A DNA stretch of 64,000 bases from contig CM055100.1 in NCBI GenBank assembly GCA_029204225.1, positions 57,035,788 to 57,099,787 of the forward strand, given 5' to 3'. The notes below the pieces were generated by a model. The model was not told the DNA's origin. It searched no databases and saw only the letters and a list, made by a program, of their open reading frames with translations. Made by a program: the position numbers and the translations under genes. Below, piece after piece: positions 46,287 through 57,169 of this stretch (positions within the stretch are counted from its first letter, which is position 1; each line of letters starts with the position of its first letter). The DNA comes from Diphasiastrum complanatum. Lineage: Eukaryota > Streptophyta > Lycopodiopsida > Lycopodiales > Lycopodiaceae.

Positions 46287-47892
46287 TTTTTCGTCATTTA
46301 GATGATGGTGTTCTTTTACGTTTAACATTTGGCACATAATCAGCCAGTGTTACCATTGAGTTATGCTTTTCCTTTATGATTTCACTACATGAGAGCACGT
46401 CGCGGCCAGTGCTTTGCAATTTGAAATGCAAAACTAAAAGTCAAATTTCAAAATTTCTCAGTGAATATGGGAATTCAAGGTAGTTATTGTCAAGAATCTT
46501 CTCGTCAATAGTAAATAAACTTTCAATGGTCAGTTGGACATGGTGTTATTCTTCTTTTCCATTGCTCAGGATGTTTAGAGGAATAGGAGTCGTTTCGTTT
46601 TGTTTTACTCAAGTTGTTTTGTTTAGAGGCATTACAAGGCAGAATCTTAGTGTGTATTGAAGTTATTCTTAGATTCTTTTTATGTTGCGGTTCATGACGT
46701 TCGTGTATGGATATGCGAGCTTCTGAGTTTATTGACTTATAGATGATTCCATTCTGGAAAAGTTTAGATCTAGCCACGAAATTTGACAGGATGTTATAAA
46801 CGCCTTCGTTTTTCTACTCTGGATCAAAGTGTTTCATTGATCAGTTCTAATTCACATCTAAATATAAACATGTGGTCCGGTCGAACTTAAGTTGCATGCA
46901 GGTAGTCTTGAAAGAATAAGTTTCAGAAAACGTAGACCTTCTCTTTTCCCTCGAACTGTGTGATCTGGTGGACGACCTTATTTCTGGATGCAAAAATGTG
47001 ATGGTTTTGCGTCATAATTTCTCGCGGTGTCTTTCTCATGCTCTTCTTCTCCTCCCTCAAAGGCTTCCAACATCGTAAAGAATCCGTAAAGGCATTGAGA
47101 TGTTGAAATCCTTTGAGGAGAGGAGAACGAGAGCTTGTATATCACATCCTTTAAGAGCTCACTCAAGGTATATTTTACACCTGAAACGTATAAGTCTCTT
47201 TAGCTATCACAGATATAATTGAGATTCTTTGTCTTGGACTTTACGTAACTAACTGCTCAGATTTTGCTAGGTTTTTCTGATCCAGAGGTGCAGCACGTGT
47301 CTATAAAACAGATCGGCGCGCGAGAACAAAATAAATCGGATCATTGCCATCTGAGTCTAGATTCTATAGAGAGCAACGTTTGAATCTTAAGTGATTTAGT
47401 GTCGACCATTTTCCAGCAACGTTTATCGTGTTCTATTCATGCTTCTTACTACATTGTAATGATCAGACTTTTTCTACAGAGTCTTGATAGCCTCAGACAA
47501 TATCTCACTGTTGCGAGCAAGAAAATGAGACGTGTTCTTGGACAGCTCTTGCCAACGTCGTTAATTAAGATGCTGAAGGGTCATCTTCCATTGCTGTTAA
47601 ATTTCTTTATTATTTGGTTCACCTTCTCTGAGATTAGATCTGAATGCTCTGTGGGAAAGATTTTTAGCATATGTTGCAGGGATCCTCTCTCATGGTCGAC
47701 AATAGCTGATATTCCTCGAGCACACAGATCAGTTACTGGTCCTAAAATTATTATTTGATGTTTGGCATGAGACGCCCTCGATTTACCAGATGTACCAGAT
47801 GAATAGATTCTGTCATGTCTGCCATTAAAATTCAATAGTGCAAATTGCAGTCATGCACGTCATCAGGTTTCTCAGCTTGTGAGGAGAAACTT
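46287..47892. other. Unassigned region
   Basis: No gene I can defend. Forward and reverse frames of 60-120 residues exist (for example 47399-47758 forward and 47581-47835 reverse), but without recognised family. The first 80 bases resemble the left flank of the CACTA element. Confidence 0.4.
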
Positions 47893-48001
47893 AACGTACA
47901 ATGGAATGGGCCCGGCATAGGCCATTCTGCCCATTCTGGAAATTTTTTTGGAAAGCCTTACCGGGCAGAATGGCCTATGCTTGGCCCATTCCATTACGTA
48001 A
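47893..48001. repeat. Near-perfect hairpin element
   Basis: Arms aatggaatgggcc.cggcataggcc and its complement ggcctatgc.ttggcccattccatt, with gggcagaatgg/ccattctgccc between, around a short T-rich loop. About 45-base arms. It abuts the next inverted repeat at cgtaatgga. Confidence 0.85.
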
Positions 48002-48222
48002 TGGATTCTTTGACTTTTTCATATGCCATTAATAACGCATAATTTGCAGTTCGACTTTTTTTTGGACTAGTCATAAATTGCCACGTGGCAGGTTGAGACA
48101 GACTGACGCGGACTGACACGCGTTTTCTTTTTGGTCAGATTTTTTTTATAAAAGCCAGTGGCATGTTTTGCTTTTGAAAGAGCCCAAAAAGTGGGCAGAA
48201 TGCTCACAAAGAATCCATTACG
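47997..48222. mobile_element. MITE-like element with 16-bp terminal inverted repeats
   Basis: Left cgtaatggattctttg (47997-48012) and right caaagaatccattacg (48207-48222) are exact inverted copies. Inside near the right end, gtgggcagaatgc repeats a word of the adjoining hairpin, so the two structures are related. Non-coding, 226 bases. Confidence 0.75.
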
Positions 48223-49060
48223 GGCTTTTGTTAACTCTGTTATATCTAGACAGTAGGGACTATTCCTGGCGAAGGCTTTGAAACAAATGGACGACGCTTA
48301 CTTAATGGAGGCTCTACATGCTTCAATCGTCTTGCATTTTGCAGTCACAAAACCTTCATGTGGACCTTCTAGTGAAAAACTAGCCAAAGTGTTGTTGAGC
48401 TTTCATTTCGATTCTTCTCCAAAAATACATACAGGAAACCCTTTAATTGTTCGAAAAAGGATATGCAGCAGAGATAATTAATCTATCATGAGTTTCTGAT
48501 TATCAACAAAAGAGTAGAGACATAATCTCACTATTTGGAATGTCCTACTTTTGCAGATTCCTAATGTACCTAGATAGAGTAGAACTCTTAACTATAGCTA
48601 CTGCTGCTAATTAAGATCTTTCCTCTTCTAAGGTGCAGTGATCAGTTCCCGATCTTTTGCTAATTTGATTATGATGTGCGGACTAACAAATAGAACAAAT
48701 AACAATTGATCTTAGAGGAACATTTGATAGGCATAATGCATTCGAAGATTATGTGTCATAGACAAGAAATAAAGAAAAATTTGTTTAATCACAGTAATTT
48801 TTAGAGCGTTGTTTGGCATACCGCACAACACGTTATCACAAGAGAAACTATGTCTCTTATGTACGCAAAAGATGAGGAGTGCTTACTAGCAAATACTTCT
48901 ATCTATGTCTCTCTATGTCTAATCTTCGAGGTGTGAGTGATTTAGCTTGTCTCACTTACTAGTGAATGGTTTTTCATCCTCACATTAGCATCCAGTGATT
49001 CAGACTTGTCGATCTGTAAAAAAATCACTCATTCACTTGTCATGCTATGATCTCATCCAT

Positions 49061-49061
<1 letters not shown>
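48223..49061. other. Unassigned region
   Basis: No gene or repeat recognised. Confidence 0.4.

Positions 49062-49103
<42 letters not shown>
49062..49103. repeat. (TA)n microsatellite
   Basis: About 42 bases of alternating T/A. Confidence 0.9.
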
Positions 49104-49107
<4 letters not shown>

Positions 49108-49441
49108 CTATGTGAACAAAGGAATGAGGTGGTCTTTGATGTAGGTGAATGATTACAAGAACTGCTAAACCTACCACATCATGGCATTCAGTTTCTTGTT
49201 AGCTTCGTCCGTGATGTCAGTTCATTGCTTTGGTACTTACTTGATTGTGGGTTGTAAAGTGCGCCGACTCCAGGGCCGCGCTGCTGCAACCATAGTCGAG
49301 GCCATTGTGATTGGCCTTTGGTCGTCACTCACGGACCTCAAGAGCTGACTTGGGGTCCCCTGCAAACATCTTCGTTTGTTTGCTCGAGGTTGCGGTTTGC
49401 GGTTTATTGCAATCTGTGATCTACTGGTCTTCATCGTCATT
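49104..49441. other. Stretch beside copia fragment A, no gene seen
   Basis: No domain. It probably belongs to the 3' end of the reverse-strand copia fragment A, as RNase H ends at its right edge. Confidence 0.35.
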
Positions 49442-50010
49442 GTCGTTCGTGTAAGCAGCGATTCGGTTGTGGTAAAGGTAGATTGCGTTTTGCGGTTTAT
49501 AAGTTAATGATGCTTTGTGGGCAAAGACCTTAAGTTTTTTCAGCTCCCACTCAAAACATGGTAGCTTTATGATTCTTAGATTTGTGTGTTGTTTTTTAGA
49601 CATTGTCTTGTCAAGAGGTTTTGTAAGAATATCAGCCACCATCTGTTTGGTTGGAACGAACTCGGTTTTTAACCTTCCTTTCTCAACTAGATCCCTTATC
49701 AAATGATACTTGATAGCAATGTGTTTCGTTTTGGAATGAAACATGTGATTCTTTGTTAGATGTATGGTGGACGTGTTGTGATTCGCCGCTCTTCTCTCCT
49801 AGTTCATCGAGGAACTATCTGAGCCATGTAAGCTCATTGGCCATCTTGGCTGCCGCAACATATTCCACTTTGCAAGATGACTGTGTCGACTATTGTCTGT
49901 TTCCTATTGATCCAAATAACAGCGGCATTAGTTGCTATGGTGCATCCTCATCTTTTATAGATGCCCAGCTCGCATCGCTGCAGGACTTCATCTGAAATCT
50001 TGCATTGATC
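49442..50010 (-). pseudogene. Copia RNase H fragment (A)
   Basis: The reverse strand reads SCSDASWASIKDE, then KVEYVAAAKMANELTWLR, FLDELGEKSG, then FHSKTKHIAIKYHLIRDLVEK, VPTKQMVADILTKPLDK and MSKKQHTNLRIIKLP. This is the C-terminal RNase H of a Ty1/copia element of a different subfamily from B. A frame change falls near 49745. The left boundary of the element is unclear, and on the right it is joined to the truncated LTR of B. Confidence 0.8.
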
Positions 50011-50029
50011 AGTACATCGAGCTCAAAAA

Positions 50030-50539
50030 AGTGTATATATAGAGGCATATTTGGCCATAATCTATATGAAACATCATTCTTGATTTTGGAAGCAATTTTG
50101 TGTCAATCTCTCCATTTGTCTTCATTTGTTTTGAATGTTTTGAGTTTTTATCATAGTGTACTTTGTTTTCAGATTGGATTCCGTTGGGCACTTTTGGTCC
50201 AATTTCCTACTATATGGAGATCTCTTCTAGAAGTCAAAACTCGCCTACTTCAGCTTATTCCACACGTGTGAGTTGTCCTCTACACATGGGATGTGACAAC
50301 TAACCTAAGGATGTGGCTCATGCAATCAATAGATTGATGCCATGTGTCATATGTCTAGAAAACTAGTTTTTGGCCTTTTTAGCCACTGGAACTTGAGTTA
50401 AATCATATGTACAAGCTATATGATTATGGTACATGACAAGTACATTAATTTCACACGTGGGAACAAGCTCCACACATGTGTAATCATCCTATATACATGA
50501 TTTTGGCCTTGACCAACCATAATTTTTGCATTTTTCACA
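50030..50539 (-). repeat. Copia B 3' LTR, truncated
   Basis: Reverse strand starts TGTGAAAAATGC at 50539 after a purine tract, and matches the D LTR (57716 onwards) up to about the TATA region, where it is cut at about 50030. The R-U5 third is missing. Includes cacacgtgtg (50264) and cacacatgtg (50472). Confidence 0.85.
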
Positions 50540-50554
50540 CTCCTCCTCAAAAAT

Positions 50555-51010
50555 CTAACTTGGTAAATCTAGCATAGATCTATCTATAACTCCAAGAGCC
50601 AATCTTAATTTTAAAAATGGATCTTTAGGCAATGCCTTGGTGAGTATATCAGCAATGCAATCTGATGATGAAACATGAATAAGCTTGATCTCCTTTGCTT
50701 GCACTTTCTCCCTCACGAAATGGTGTGAAATCTCAATGTGCTTTGTTCGAGCATGGAAGATTGGATTGTTTGCAAGTTGTTGAGCTGCTTGATTGTCACA
50801 ATATATGCATGGAATATCTTCACCTTTGATCACATGAAGCTCCTCCAAAAGCCTTTTAAGCCAAAGAACCTCCTTTGTTGTTGTTGTCATAGCTTTATAC
50901 TCGGATTCTGTTGATGAAAGAGAGATGGTATCTTGCTTTTTGGAAAGCCAAGATATAGCTCCTCCACATAAGAACGTACCAAATGCACTTATGGATCTTC
51001 TATCCATCTT
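50555..51010 (-). pseudogene. Copia B RNase H
   Basis: 150-residue open frame: DRRSISAFGTFLCGGAISW, SLSSTESEYKAMTTTTKEVLWL, CIYCDNQAAQQLANNPIFHARTKHIEI, HVSSSDCIADILTKALPKD. All recognised RNase H words of copia are present. The upstream join to RT is broken near 51015-51045. Confidence 0.9.
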
Positions 51011-51938
51011 GTCACCTATAAAATTTGAGTCTGAATGCTCTTAAACAAATATTAGTCCTTTCATAAACTATTACTTCTAGTGACTTCTATTCCAAGTATA
51101 ACTTTTAAGAAGTCCTAGATCTACCATCTTAAATTCACTAGACAAGGAAACTTTTACATCTTTGATGCCATCTAGATCATTTCCTGTGAGTATAATGTCA
51201 TCAACATATAAAACTAAGATAATGATCTTCCCATCATTACATTTGTAGTACAATGATGGTTCATAAGAACTTACAACAAATCCAGAAATAAGATAGGAAT
51301 GCCACCTAGATTACCATGCTCTTGGTGCTTGCTTGAGTCCATAAAGACTCTTCTTCAAAAAACACACCTTGTCTTCTTCTCCATCTTTGATGAAGCCCTC
51401 GGGTTGGCACATGTAGATTTCCTCTTCCAAGAATCCATTCAAGAAAGCATTTGTCACATCAAGTTGGAAGAGCTCCCATTTAAAAGAAGTAGCAAGACAT
51501 ATGATTAATCTAATGGTCACAAGCTTTGCAATAGGTGCAATGGTTTCATCATAATGTATGCCTTTGACTTGCAAAAAAACCTTTTGCTACAAGTCTAGCT
51601 TTATACTTATGAATGGAACCATCTTGATTATATTTCAATCTATATATCCATTTACAAGTAAGAGGCTTCTTTCCATAAGGTAAATCAACAAGCTTCCAAG
51701 TTTGATTTTCCATTAATGCATCAAACTCTACTTGCATAGCTTTCCTCCAATATTGAGACTTATTTGCTTCCTCAAAACTAGTTGGTTCTTCAAGCATAGT
51801 AGTCAAGAAAGTATAAGAGTTGAGTAGTTGCAATCCTTGTCCTTGTTGATCTTCTTGGAACCCTTGGACTTTGAGTAAGTTCCACTTGGTCTTCATCTTC
51901 ATGAAGCTCCTCCTCGGCCATAGCATGATCCTTGACAA
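51011..51938 (-). pseudogene. Copia B reverse transcriptase
   Basis: N-terminal entry: EEPTSFEEANKSQYWRKAMQ, KPLTCKWIYRLKYNQDGSI, KARLVAKGF; then a frame change; then APIAKLVTIRLI, LFQLDVTNAFLNGFLEEEIYM (first catalytic Asp) and KSLYGLKQAPRAW; then a stop; then LVLYVDDIILTGND near 51200 (the YVDD catalytic box). Copies element RNA to DNA in the particle. One frameshift and two or three stops separate well-kept segments. Confidence 0.9.
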
Positions 51939-51981
51939 GTTGAGTGTTGTTGGAGGTCACCTTTCCTTTGGCTTGGAGAGA

Positions 51982-53090
51982 TTAATCAAAAAGTACATCT
52001 CTACTTACAACAATTTTCTTGGTAATAGGATCAAATACCCTATAAGCTTTCTTATTTTCACTATAACCAACAAAGATGTCTTTAAAAGAAGTGGTATCTT
52101 CCTTTTTCCTTGTTTCTACAGGAATATGTACATAACAAGTACATCTAAAAACTTTTGAATCACTAAGATTTGGCTTTTTTCCATACAATACTTCATAAGG
52201 TGTAAGTCCTTTAATGGCACTATTAGTCATTCTATTACATAGAAAGTTTGCACATTAAATAGCTTCTCCCCAAATGAAATAGGAAGGGATGCATCTAATC
52301 TCAAAGCTTTAGCACACTCACATAGTGTCCTATTTTTTCTCTCAGCTACTCCATTTTGTTGTGGAGTATATGTGCAAGTAAACTCTCTCCTAATGCAATT
52401 ATTTTCACAAAACTCTTTCATCCTATTGGAGATGTACTCCCCTCCATTATCACTTCTTAATACTTTCAAGCTAGTATTAAGTTGCTTTTCCACAAGAGTT
52501 TTGAACTTTACAAAGGACTCAAAAACTTCACTTTTCTTAGACAAGAGATAAACCCAAGAGTATCCTGATCTATCATCAATAAAAGTGACATACATAAGAG
52601 CTCCACCATTTGATTCATGTGAAAATGAATGAACATCCGAGTGTATAAGATCAAGAGGAGAGTTAGATCTTGTCAAAGATTTCTTGAAAGGTAGCTTATG
52701 AGATTTGGAGAGTCCACAAGCTTCACAAAGCTTGCCACACTTGGATATGGTTGTGGGAAGTCTACTTGCTAGCTTCTTTGTCACCATCGTCTCCATAGCT
52801 TTGTAGTTAGGATGGCCTAACCTTTTGTGCCATAATTCCACTTGAGTGAGCTCCTCCCTTGCCATGTTCACACTTCCAACCATCACATTAGCATCTAATT
52901 TGAATAACCTCCCTTGCTTGAAACCACTAGCAACACATTTTTCATCTTTCAAGAAAGAACATGCTCCATGCTTGAAATGTGCATCTAATCCACTATCCAT
53001 AAGTTGTCCTACACTCAACAAGTTCTTTGTAATTGAAGGTACATAAAGAACATTGTCTAGATCTACTTTCTTAGATGATCCTAGACATTA
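51982..53090 (-). pseudogene. Copia B integrase
   Basis: From ML SVGQLMDSG the zinc-binding part has LWHKRLGHPNYKAM and CEACGLSKSHKLPF. The core has LIHSDVHSF (Asp), FIDDRSGYSWVY, VLRSDNGGEYIS (Asp) and TPQQNGVAERKNRTL (Glu), giving a full DDE set. After one frame change near 52235 the C-terminal words are TPYEVLYGKKPNLSDSKVF and FVGYSENKKAYRVFDP. 264 residues are uninterrupted. Confidence 0.9.
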
Positions 53091-53645
53091 AGGAATGGAT
53101 CCAACACCCACAATCTCACATTCTTGATCACTTGTAGTGAAGATAAATCTCTTAGAACTATTGTGATAAAGTAGATTGGAAAAGTAGTCTTTTTGGTGAG
53201 TCATGTGAGAGCTTGCCCCACTATCAATCCACCAAGTGTCTTGATTAGCTGTTTGTGGTGAGGATACCATCAAAGATAGATTGCACTCTTCCTCCTCCTC
53301 CTCAAGCACAAGATTGCCTTGATTGTCCTTCTCTTGGGCATTCTTCTTCTTGTAGCACTCGGATGCAAAATGTCCCTTTTTCCCACAAAAGAGACACTTC
53401 AACTTCTTCTTGTCCTTTTTGCTCTTGCCTTTGGAACTTGATGCTCCATCTTTGCTCTCCATCTTCATGTCTTGAGTCTTCTTGGATGGAAACTTTTTCT
53501 TCTTGCCTTTCAAGGAAAAGTTAGCTTTTTCATCACCATCATTCAAAGATAAGGAACTCATCCTACTTTTGATGTGAAGCATTCTACTCTCCTCACTTAC
53601 AAGCACACTTTGAAGTTTTTCAATACTAGGAAGTGAATCTTGAAT
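53088..53645 (-). pseudogene. Copia B gag C terminus, zinc knuckle and protease
   Basis: 172-residue frame. It begins in gag (DSLPSIEKLQSVL is readable just upstream, then LVSEESRMLHIK), passes a lysine-rich stretch, the knuckle CLFCGKKGHFASEC (CX2CX4HX4C), an acidic stretch, and the protease active site WWIDSGASSHMT. Protease continues as GVGSIP before a stop. Confidence 0.85.
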
Positions 53646-53649
53646 AATC

Positions 53650-54285
53650 TAAATTTCCATCATCTAGATTGGTTCATGAGTGAGAGGATTGTGTCTATAA
53701 GCTTTCAAATTGCTAGAAGACTTTAGGTTCAGATATCTAGGAAACCATAAAAGTTTCTAGTGCTTTTTCACATTCAAAAATGGCATCAATGGGTGGTTTT
53801 TTGCTTGAAGCTAGTGGAAGGCTCGCATCCACTAATTATGCTAATTGGATAGTTCGAATGGAGTCTTTGCTTGTACTCCATGATCTTTATGACATAGTAC
53901 TTGAGGTGGAAGTAGAATCTCAAGGAGGAGTTGAATTGGAAAAGTAGAGTTGCATTACATTGCATACAAATGAATGTAAGTAATGAACTTTTGAAAGAAA
54001 TCGCATCTTGTACCACATCCAAAGAGGCATGGGATTCATTAAAAGCAATTTATGGATCCAAGAATACTTCAAGGATACTCATGCTTAGGAATCAAATCCT
54101 TCAAAGCATGAAAGGAAGTAGTGAAAGTGCCCAAAATTATGTCTTTAGGATCAAATCTTTGAATAAGGAGTTGTCTTCTATAGATGATAAAATCAAAGAT
54201 GATGAGTTAGTTCAAATCATTTTGAATGGGTTAGGAGATGATTATTCCAATCTTGTTCAAACCTTTGCTCTCAATTTTGCAAAAT
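53650..54285 (+). pseudogene. gag: Inverted 5' half of copia B gag
   Basis: On the forward strand, opposite to the rest of B: leader, ATG at 53780, MASMGGFLLEASGRLASTNYA, WIVRMESLLVLHDLYDIV, a frameshift near 53940, ALHCIQMNVSNELLKEI, KEAWDSLKAIYGSKNTSRI and NGLGDDYSNLVQTFALN. These are UBN2-type copia gag words. The missing next part of gag (QDSLPSIEKL) starts on the reverse strand at about 53645, and beyond 54285 the reverse-strand leader continues as in copia E (gcaaaatcactcc). So this segment of about 0.63 kb has been flipped in place. Confidence 0.8.
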
Positions 54286-54721
54286 CACTCCTTAATCTAT
54301 GACTTTTGGCAATATCTCTCTCAACTTCAACATGCACTCAAAAAATCAGAGAAACTCATTTAATTCACCTGATTCAAGCCTCAAATTTAATTTTTTGGCT
54401 GATCTAATCCAAGAACAAATCATAGGAATAGAATCTCTATAGAAAAAGCTTGATTTTGCACTAAAAATCTCTCAATTTGGGTGTGTGAGTCAAATTGTAC
54501 AAATTTTTAAATTTTCTCAACCAAAACCAGACCTGTACGGCCTCACACGTGTGAAAAGTGTTCCTACAGCCCACAACAAGTTTTGGTACAAAAAATTTGA
54601 GAATACCTATCAAATCCAACTCGCTACACATGAATTAGCTAGTTTCCAAAAACTTGCTAATTTGGGCTTAGTTTTGGATCAACCCCATCAATATCCTCTT
54701 GTACTTGGCTCTGATACCATG
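54286..54721 (-). promoter_or_regulatory. Copia B leader and primer-binding site
   Basis: Matches the E leader (15340-15802). TGGTATCAGAGCC on the reverse strand at 54707-54719. Confidence 0.85.
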
Positions 54722-55175
54722 TGGAAACCTGCAAAATAGGACCAAGAATGGATCCTAATCTGATCCACGAGAGATTGGATGTTAGATACAATTGATCTAT
54801 CAATCTACACAAGATTTAGATCAATCTAGATCAATTCTAGGCATGAAAATCTAACAAGAACAATCATTAATGAAGGTAAATGTACTTGCTGGTTTCACAC
54901 GTGTGAAGACCTATCAGAGTACGGACTCCAACCTAAAAACAAAGTACTATGATAGAAACTCAAAACATTCAAAACAAATGAGGTTTTCACATGTGTGAAA
55001 CCAGCAATTACATTTACCTTCATTAATAATTGTTCTTGTTAGATTTTCATGCCTAGAATTGATCTAGATTTATCTAAATCTTGTGTAGATTGATAGATCA
55101 ATTGTATCTAACATCCAATCCCTCTTGTGGATCAGATTAGGATCCATTCTTGGTCCTGTTTTGCAGGTTTCCACA
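54722..55175. repeat. Folded-back copia LTR ends (inverted repeat)
   Basis: 54722-54920 is the inner end of the B 5' LTR on the reverse strand (TGGAAACCTGCAAAAT as read forward). From about 54980 to 55175 the same sequence returns in the opposite orientation, ending GGTTTCCACA. The arms are about 190-200 bp and nearly identical, around a loop of about 55 bases. The outer part of the LTR is missing. Confidence 0.85.
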
Positions 55176-56128
55176 TGCTTCACCTAGATCTGATATCTCA
55201 AAGTGTTTCGAGATATCCTTCTTTACTTTTTCAATGACATTATCTTTTCTTGACAAAATCAATGTATCATTGACGTAGACTCCAATGATAATGATTTCAC
55301 CATCTATTACCTTCACATATACATTGCAATCATCTCTTAAAGGTTGAATGCCCAAGGATCTGAGTGCGTGATTCTTCTTCTTATACCATTGCCTAGCAGA
55401 TTGCTTTAGTCCGTAGATGCTCCTACGCATCTTTCAGGCATAGCTAAGAAATGTTTTGCAGGTAAATCCTGGTGTTGGTCCATTTCTTCCTTCAAATCTC
55501 CATGCAAAAATGTTGTCTTCTCATCTACGATATGGATCCTGAGATTGTAGGCTGTTGTATATGCAAACAATATGAGTAGCGAAGTATGTTTGACTACCGG
55601 GGAAAAGGTATCAGTGTAGTTCACACCGTACTTTTGTGATAATCCCTTGGCAACCAATCTGGCTGTGTATTTTGATACATTGTGATCCGATCCATATTTG
55701 TATTTGTAGACCCATTTGCATTTGACAGTTTTCCTGTCTGTTGGTAAGGGCTCACGGTTTTACACCTCATTCTGTTTCATGGAAGTCATTTCGTCTTCCA
55801 TGGCTTTGATCCAATTTTCTTTTTCTGGGCTATCAATAGCCTCTTCATGTGTTTGCAGTTCACCACTGAATCCACAAAAGTCTTCTTGAGTTGAGGTAGA
55901 ATTGTTTGGTGTATATCTGACAAGTTTCCTTCTCTCTCTGCTGGATCTCCTTGGTGGAGCCGTAAGTGCGGTGATTGCCTTTCCTTTGTCCCTTCTGCTG
56001 ACAGCATATTTCTCATGTGTCGCGGGTGTTATGGGCACAAGCTGTATGTTGGGCTGTTCATCATCTGAACTGTCACTCAGTCCATCTAGAACTTGAATGT
56101 CTTCATGTTCATGATTGTCAAGGTACGC
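55176..56128 (-). pseudogene. Copia C pre-RT region and RT fragment
   Basis: Reverse strand, from 56038: RRSSRERRKLVRYTPNN (typical linker before RT), SPEKENWIKAMEDEMTSM, then, in other frames, KCKWVYKYKYGSDHN-type words near 55670-55720, LVAKGLSQKYGVNYTDTFSPV, LRIHIVDEKTTFLHGDLKEEM and MRRSIYGLKQSARQWY. The catalytic box appears as IIGVYVNDTLIL (YVDD changed to YVND). It is cut at 55176 by the folded-back LTR. A different copia subfamily from B. Confidence 0.85.
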
Positions 56129-57169
56129 TCCAGTAGTTTGCTTGGAACTTTAGATAAGTTCAAACTTATCGTTATTATCCAAGAGAAATCAATCAAGAAT
56201 AAGGAGCAATCTCAAAATGAAAATAGTTTCATTTATGCTATCATGTCAACTTATGAAGAACCTTTTTGCTTTGAAGAGATTTTTGTATCTCAAAGGTGGA
56301 TTAAGGCAATAGTAGTTGAGCATGATGCCTTAAAAGATAGCAAAATATGTTTTCCTTGTAAGCTTACATTAGTTATGAAGTCAAGGAAATGGAAATATCT
56401 TCATAATGTAGGATCTTTTGGTTTCAATAAGATCATGAATGATGTGTTCATTCATAAAGATGAAAATTGTAAGTTTTCAATCTTAAAGGCAAGTTGTAAA
56501 CTTCTTATGAGAATAAGTGAAGCATCCAAAGTGGACACTTATATCCATAAGCAAGTAGTTAGCCTTATTGAGATGGAAATGCCTTTTGATTTCAATATTA
56601 GAAAAATCATGCCAAGTTGTGGTGATTTTTGGACTTATGTTTCTAGCATAAGTAATTTTGATAATCATAGGAAGTGCATATTGTGTGGTCATAGTTGTTG
56701 TGATCATTATGAGACATGGAGGTCTCGGATGTCCATGAAGAAGGAGCACCATGAAGAGGATCTTAAAGAATCATCTCAAGGTTCAAGTGTGCCAAGGATT
56801 GAGGAGGAGAGACCTTCTCAAGTTGTGATTCCAAAAAGAAACTCAAGAAATATGGTTGATTCCATGTGCCTCACATTTCAAGGGAAAGAGGATCATATCT
56901 CATGTGGTATACATCTCATACTTACTTCTCTTATGTCATTTGATAAATCAATTTGCTTTAGTGAGATCATTGCATCTCAAAATTGGAGTAAAGCCATACT
57001 AGTTGAGTATGAAGTCTCTCTTGAGAACATAGATGATGTTCTTAAAAAATGGAAATTGATTTTAAATCAATTAGAAAGCAAATGGTTATTTCATCAAATG
57101 TATGCTCTTGAGTCATGTAAGAGCAAAAGTGACTTGTTCACTCATAGTTTGAAAATCAAGTTGTATTGA
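56093..57169 (+). CDS. Element D open frame, copia-derived, 358 residues
   Basis: Not a standard copia domain. Within it, two separated passages resemble the entry of copia RT (EEP.SFEEA....W..AM..E..AL): STYEEPFCFEEIFVSQRWIKAI at about 56250-56310 and SFDKSICFSEIIASQNWSKAI at about 56940-57000. The second follows a linker-like stretch (VIPKRNSRNMVD) as in real pre-RT regions. Each passage is followed by related sequence: LLMRISEASKVDTYIHKQVV in this frame and, past the stop at 57169, LMRVSESYSKDTYLHNEVF at 57189. So the module is tandemly repeated. No YVDD, integrase or RNase H. The first residues (56093-56130) come from neighbouring C sequence, so the true start is later. May simply be decayed but long open. 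Confidence 0.5.
   Translation: MNVFMFMIVKVRSSSLLGTLDKFKLIVIIQEKSIKNKEQSQNENSFIYAIMSTYEEPFCFEEIFVSQRWIKAIVVEHDALKDSKICFPCKLTLVMKSRKWKYLHNVGSFGFNKIMNDVFIHKDENCKFSILKASCKLLMRISEASKVDTYIHKQVVSLIEMEMPFDFNIRKIMPSCGDFWTYVSSISNFDNHRKCILCGHSCCDHYETWRSRMSMKKEHHEEDLKESSQGSSVPRIEEERPSQVVIPKRNSRNMVDSMCLTFQGKEDHISCGIHLILTSLMSFDKSICFSEIIASQNWSKAILVEYEVSLENIDDVLKKWKLILNQLESKWLFHQMYALESCKSKSDLFTHSLKIKLY

Larger units (their letters stand above)
50030..54721 (-). mobile_element. Copia B: reverse-strand Ty1/copia element with rearranged gag
   Basis: On the reverse strand the order is primer site (54707-54719), leader, gag (5' half inverted), zinc knuckle, protease, integrase, RT, RNase H, polypurine tract (near 50541-50560), 3' LTR (50539 leftwards, truncated). 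Integrase before RT defines Ty1/copia. The 5' LTR at 54722 is discussed separately. Long frames are interrupted by a handful of stops and frameshifts. Confidence 0.85.

Noticed and set aside
47581-47835. Reverse-strand peptide with YSSGTSGKSRA, like the AMP-binding motif of 4-coumarate-CoA ligases
   Set aside because: Only the motif itself fits; the residues after it and the neighbouring frames do not continue as an adenylate-forming enzyme.
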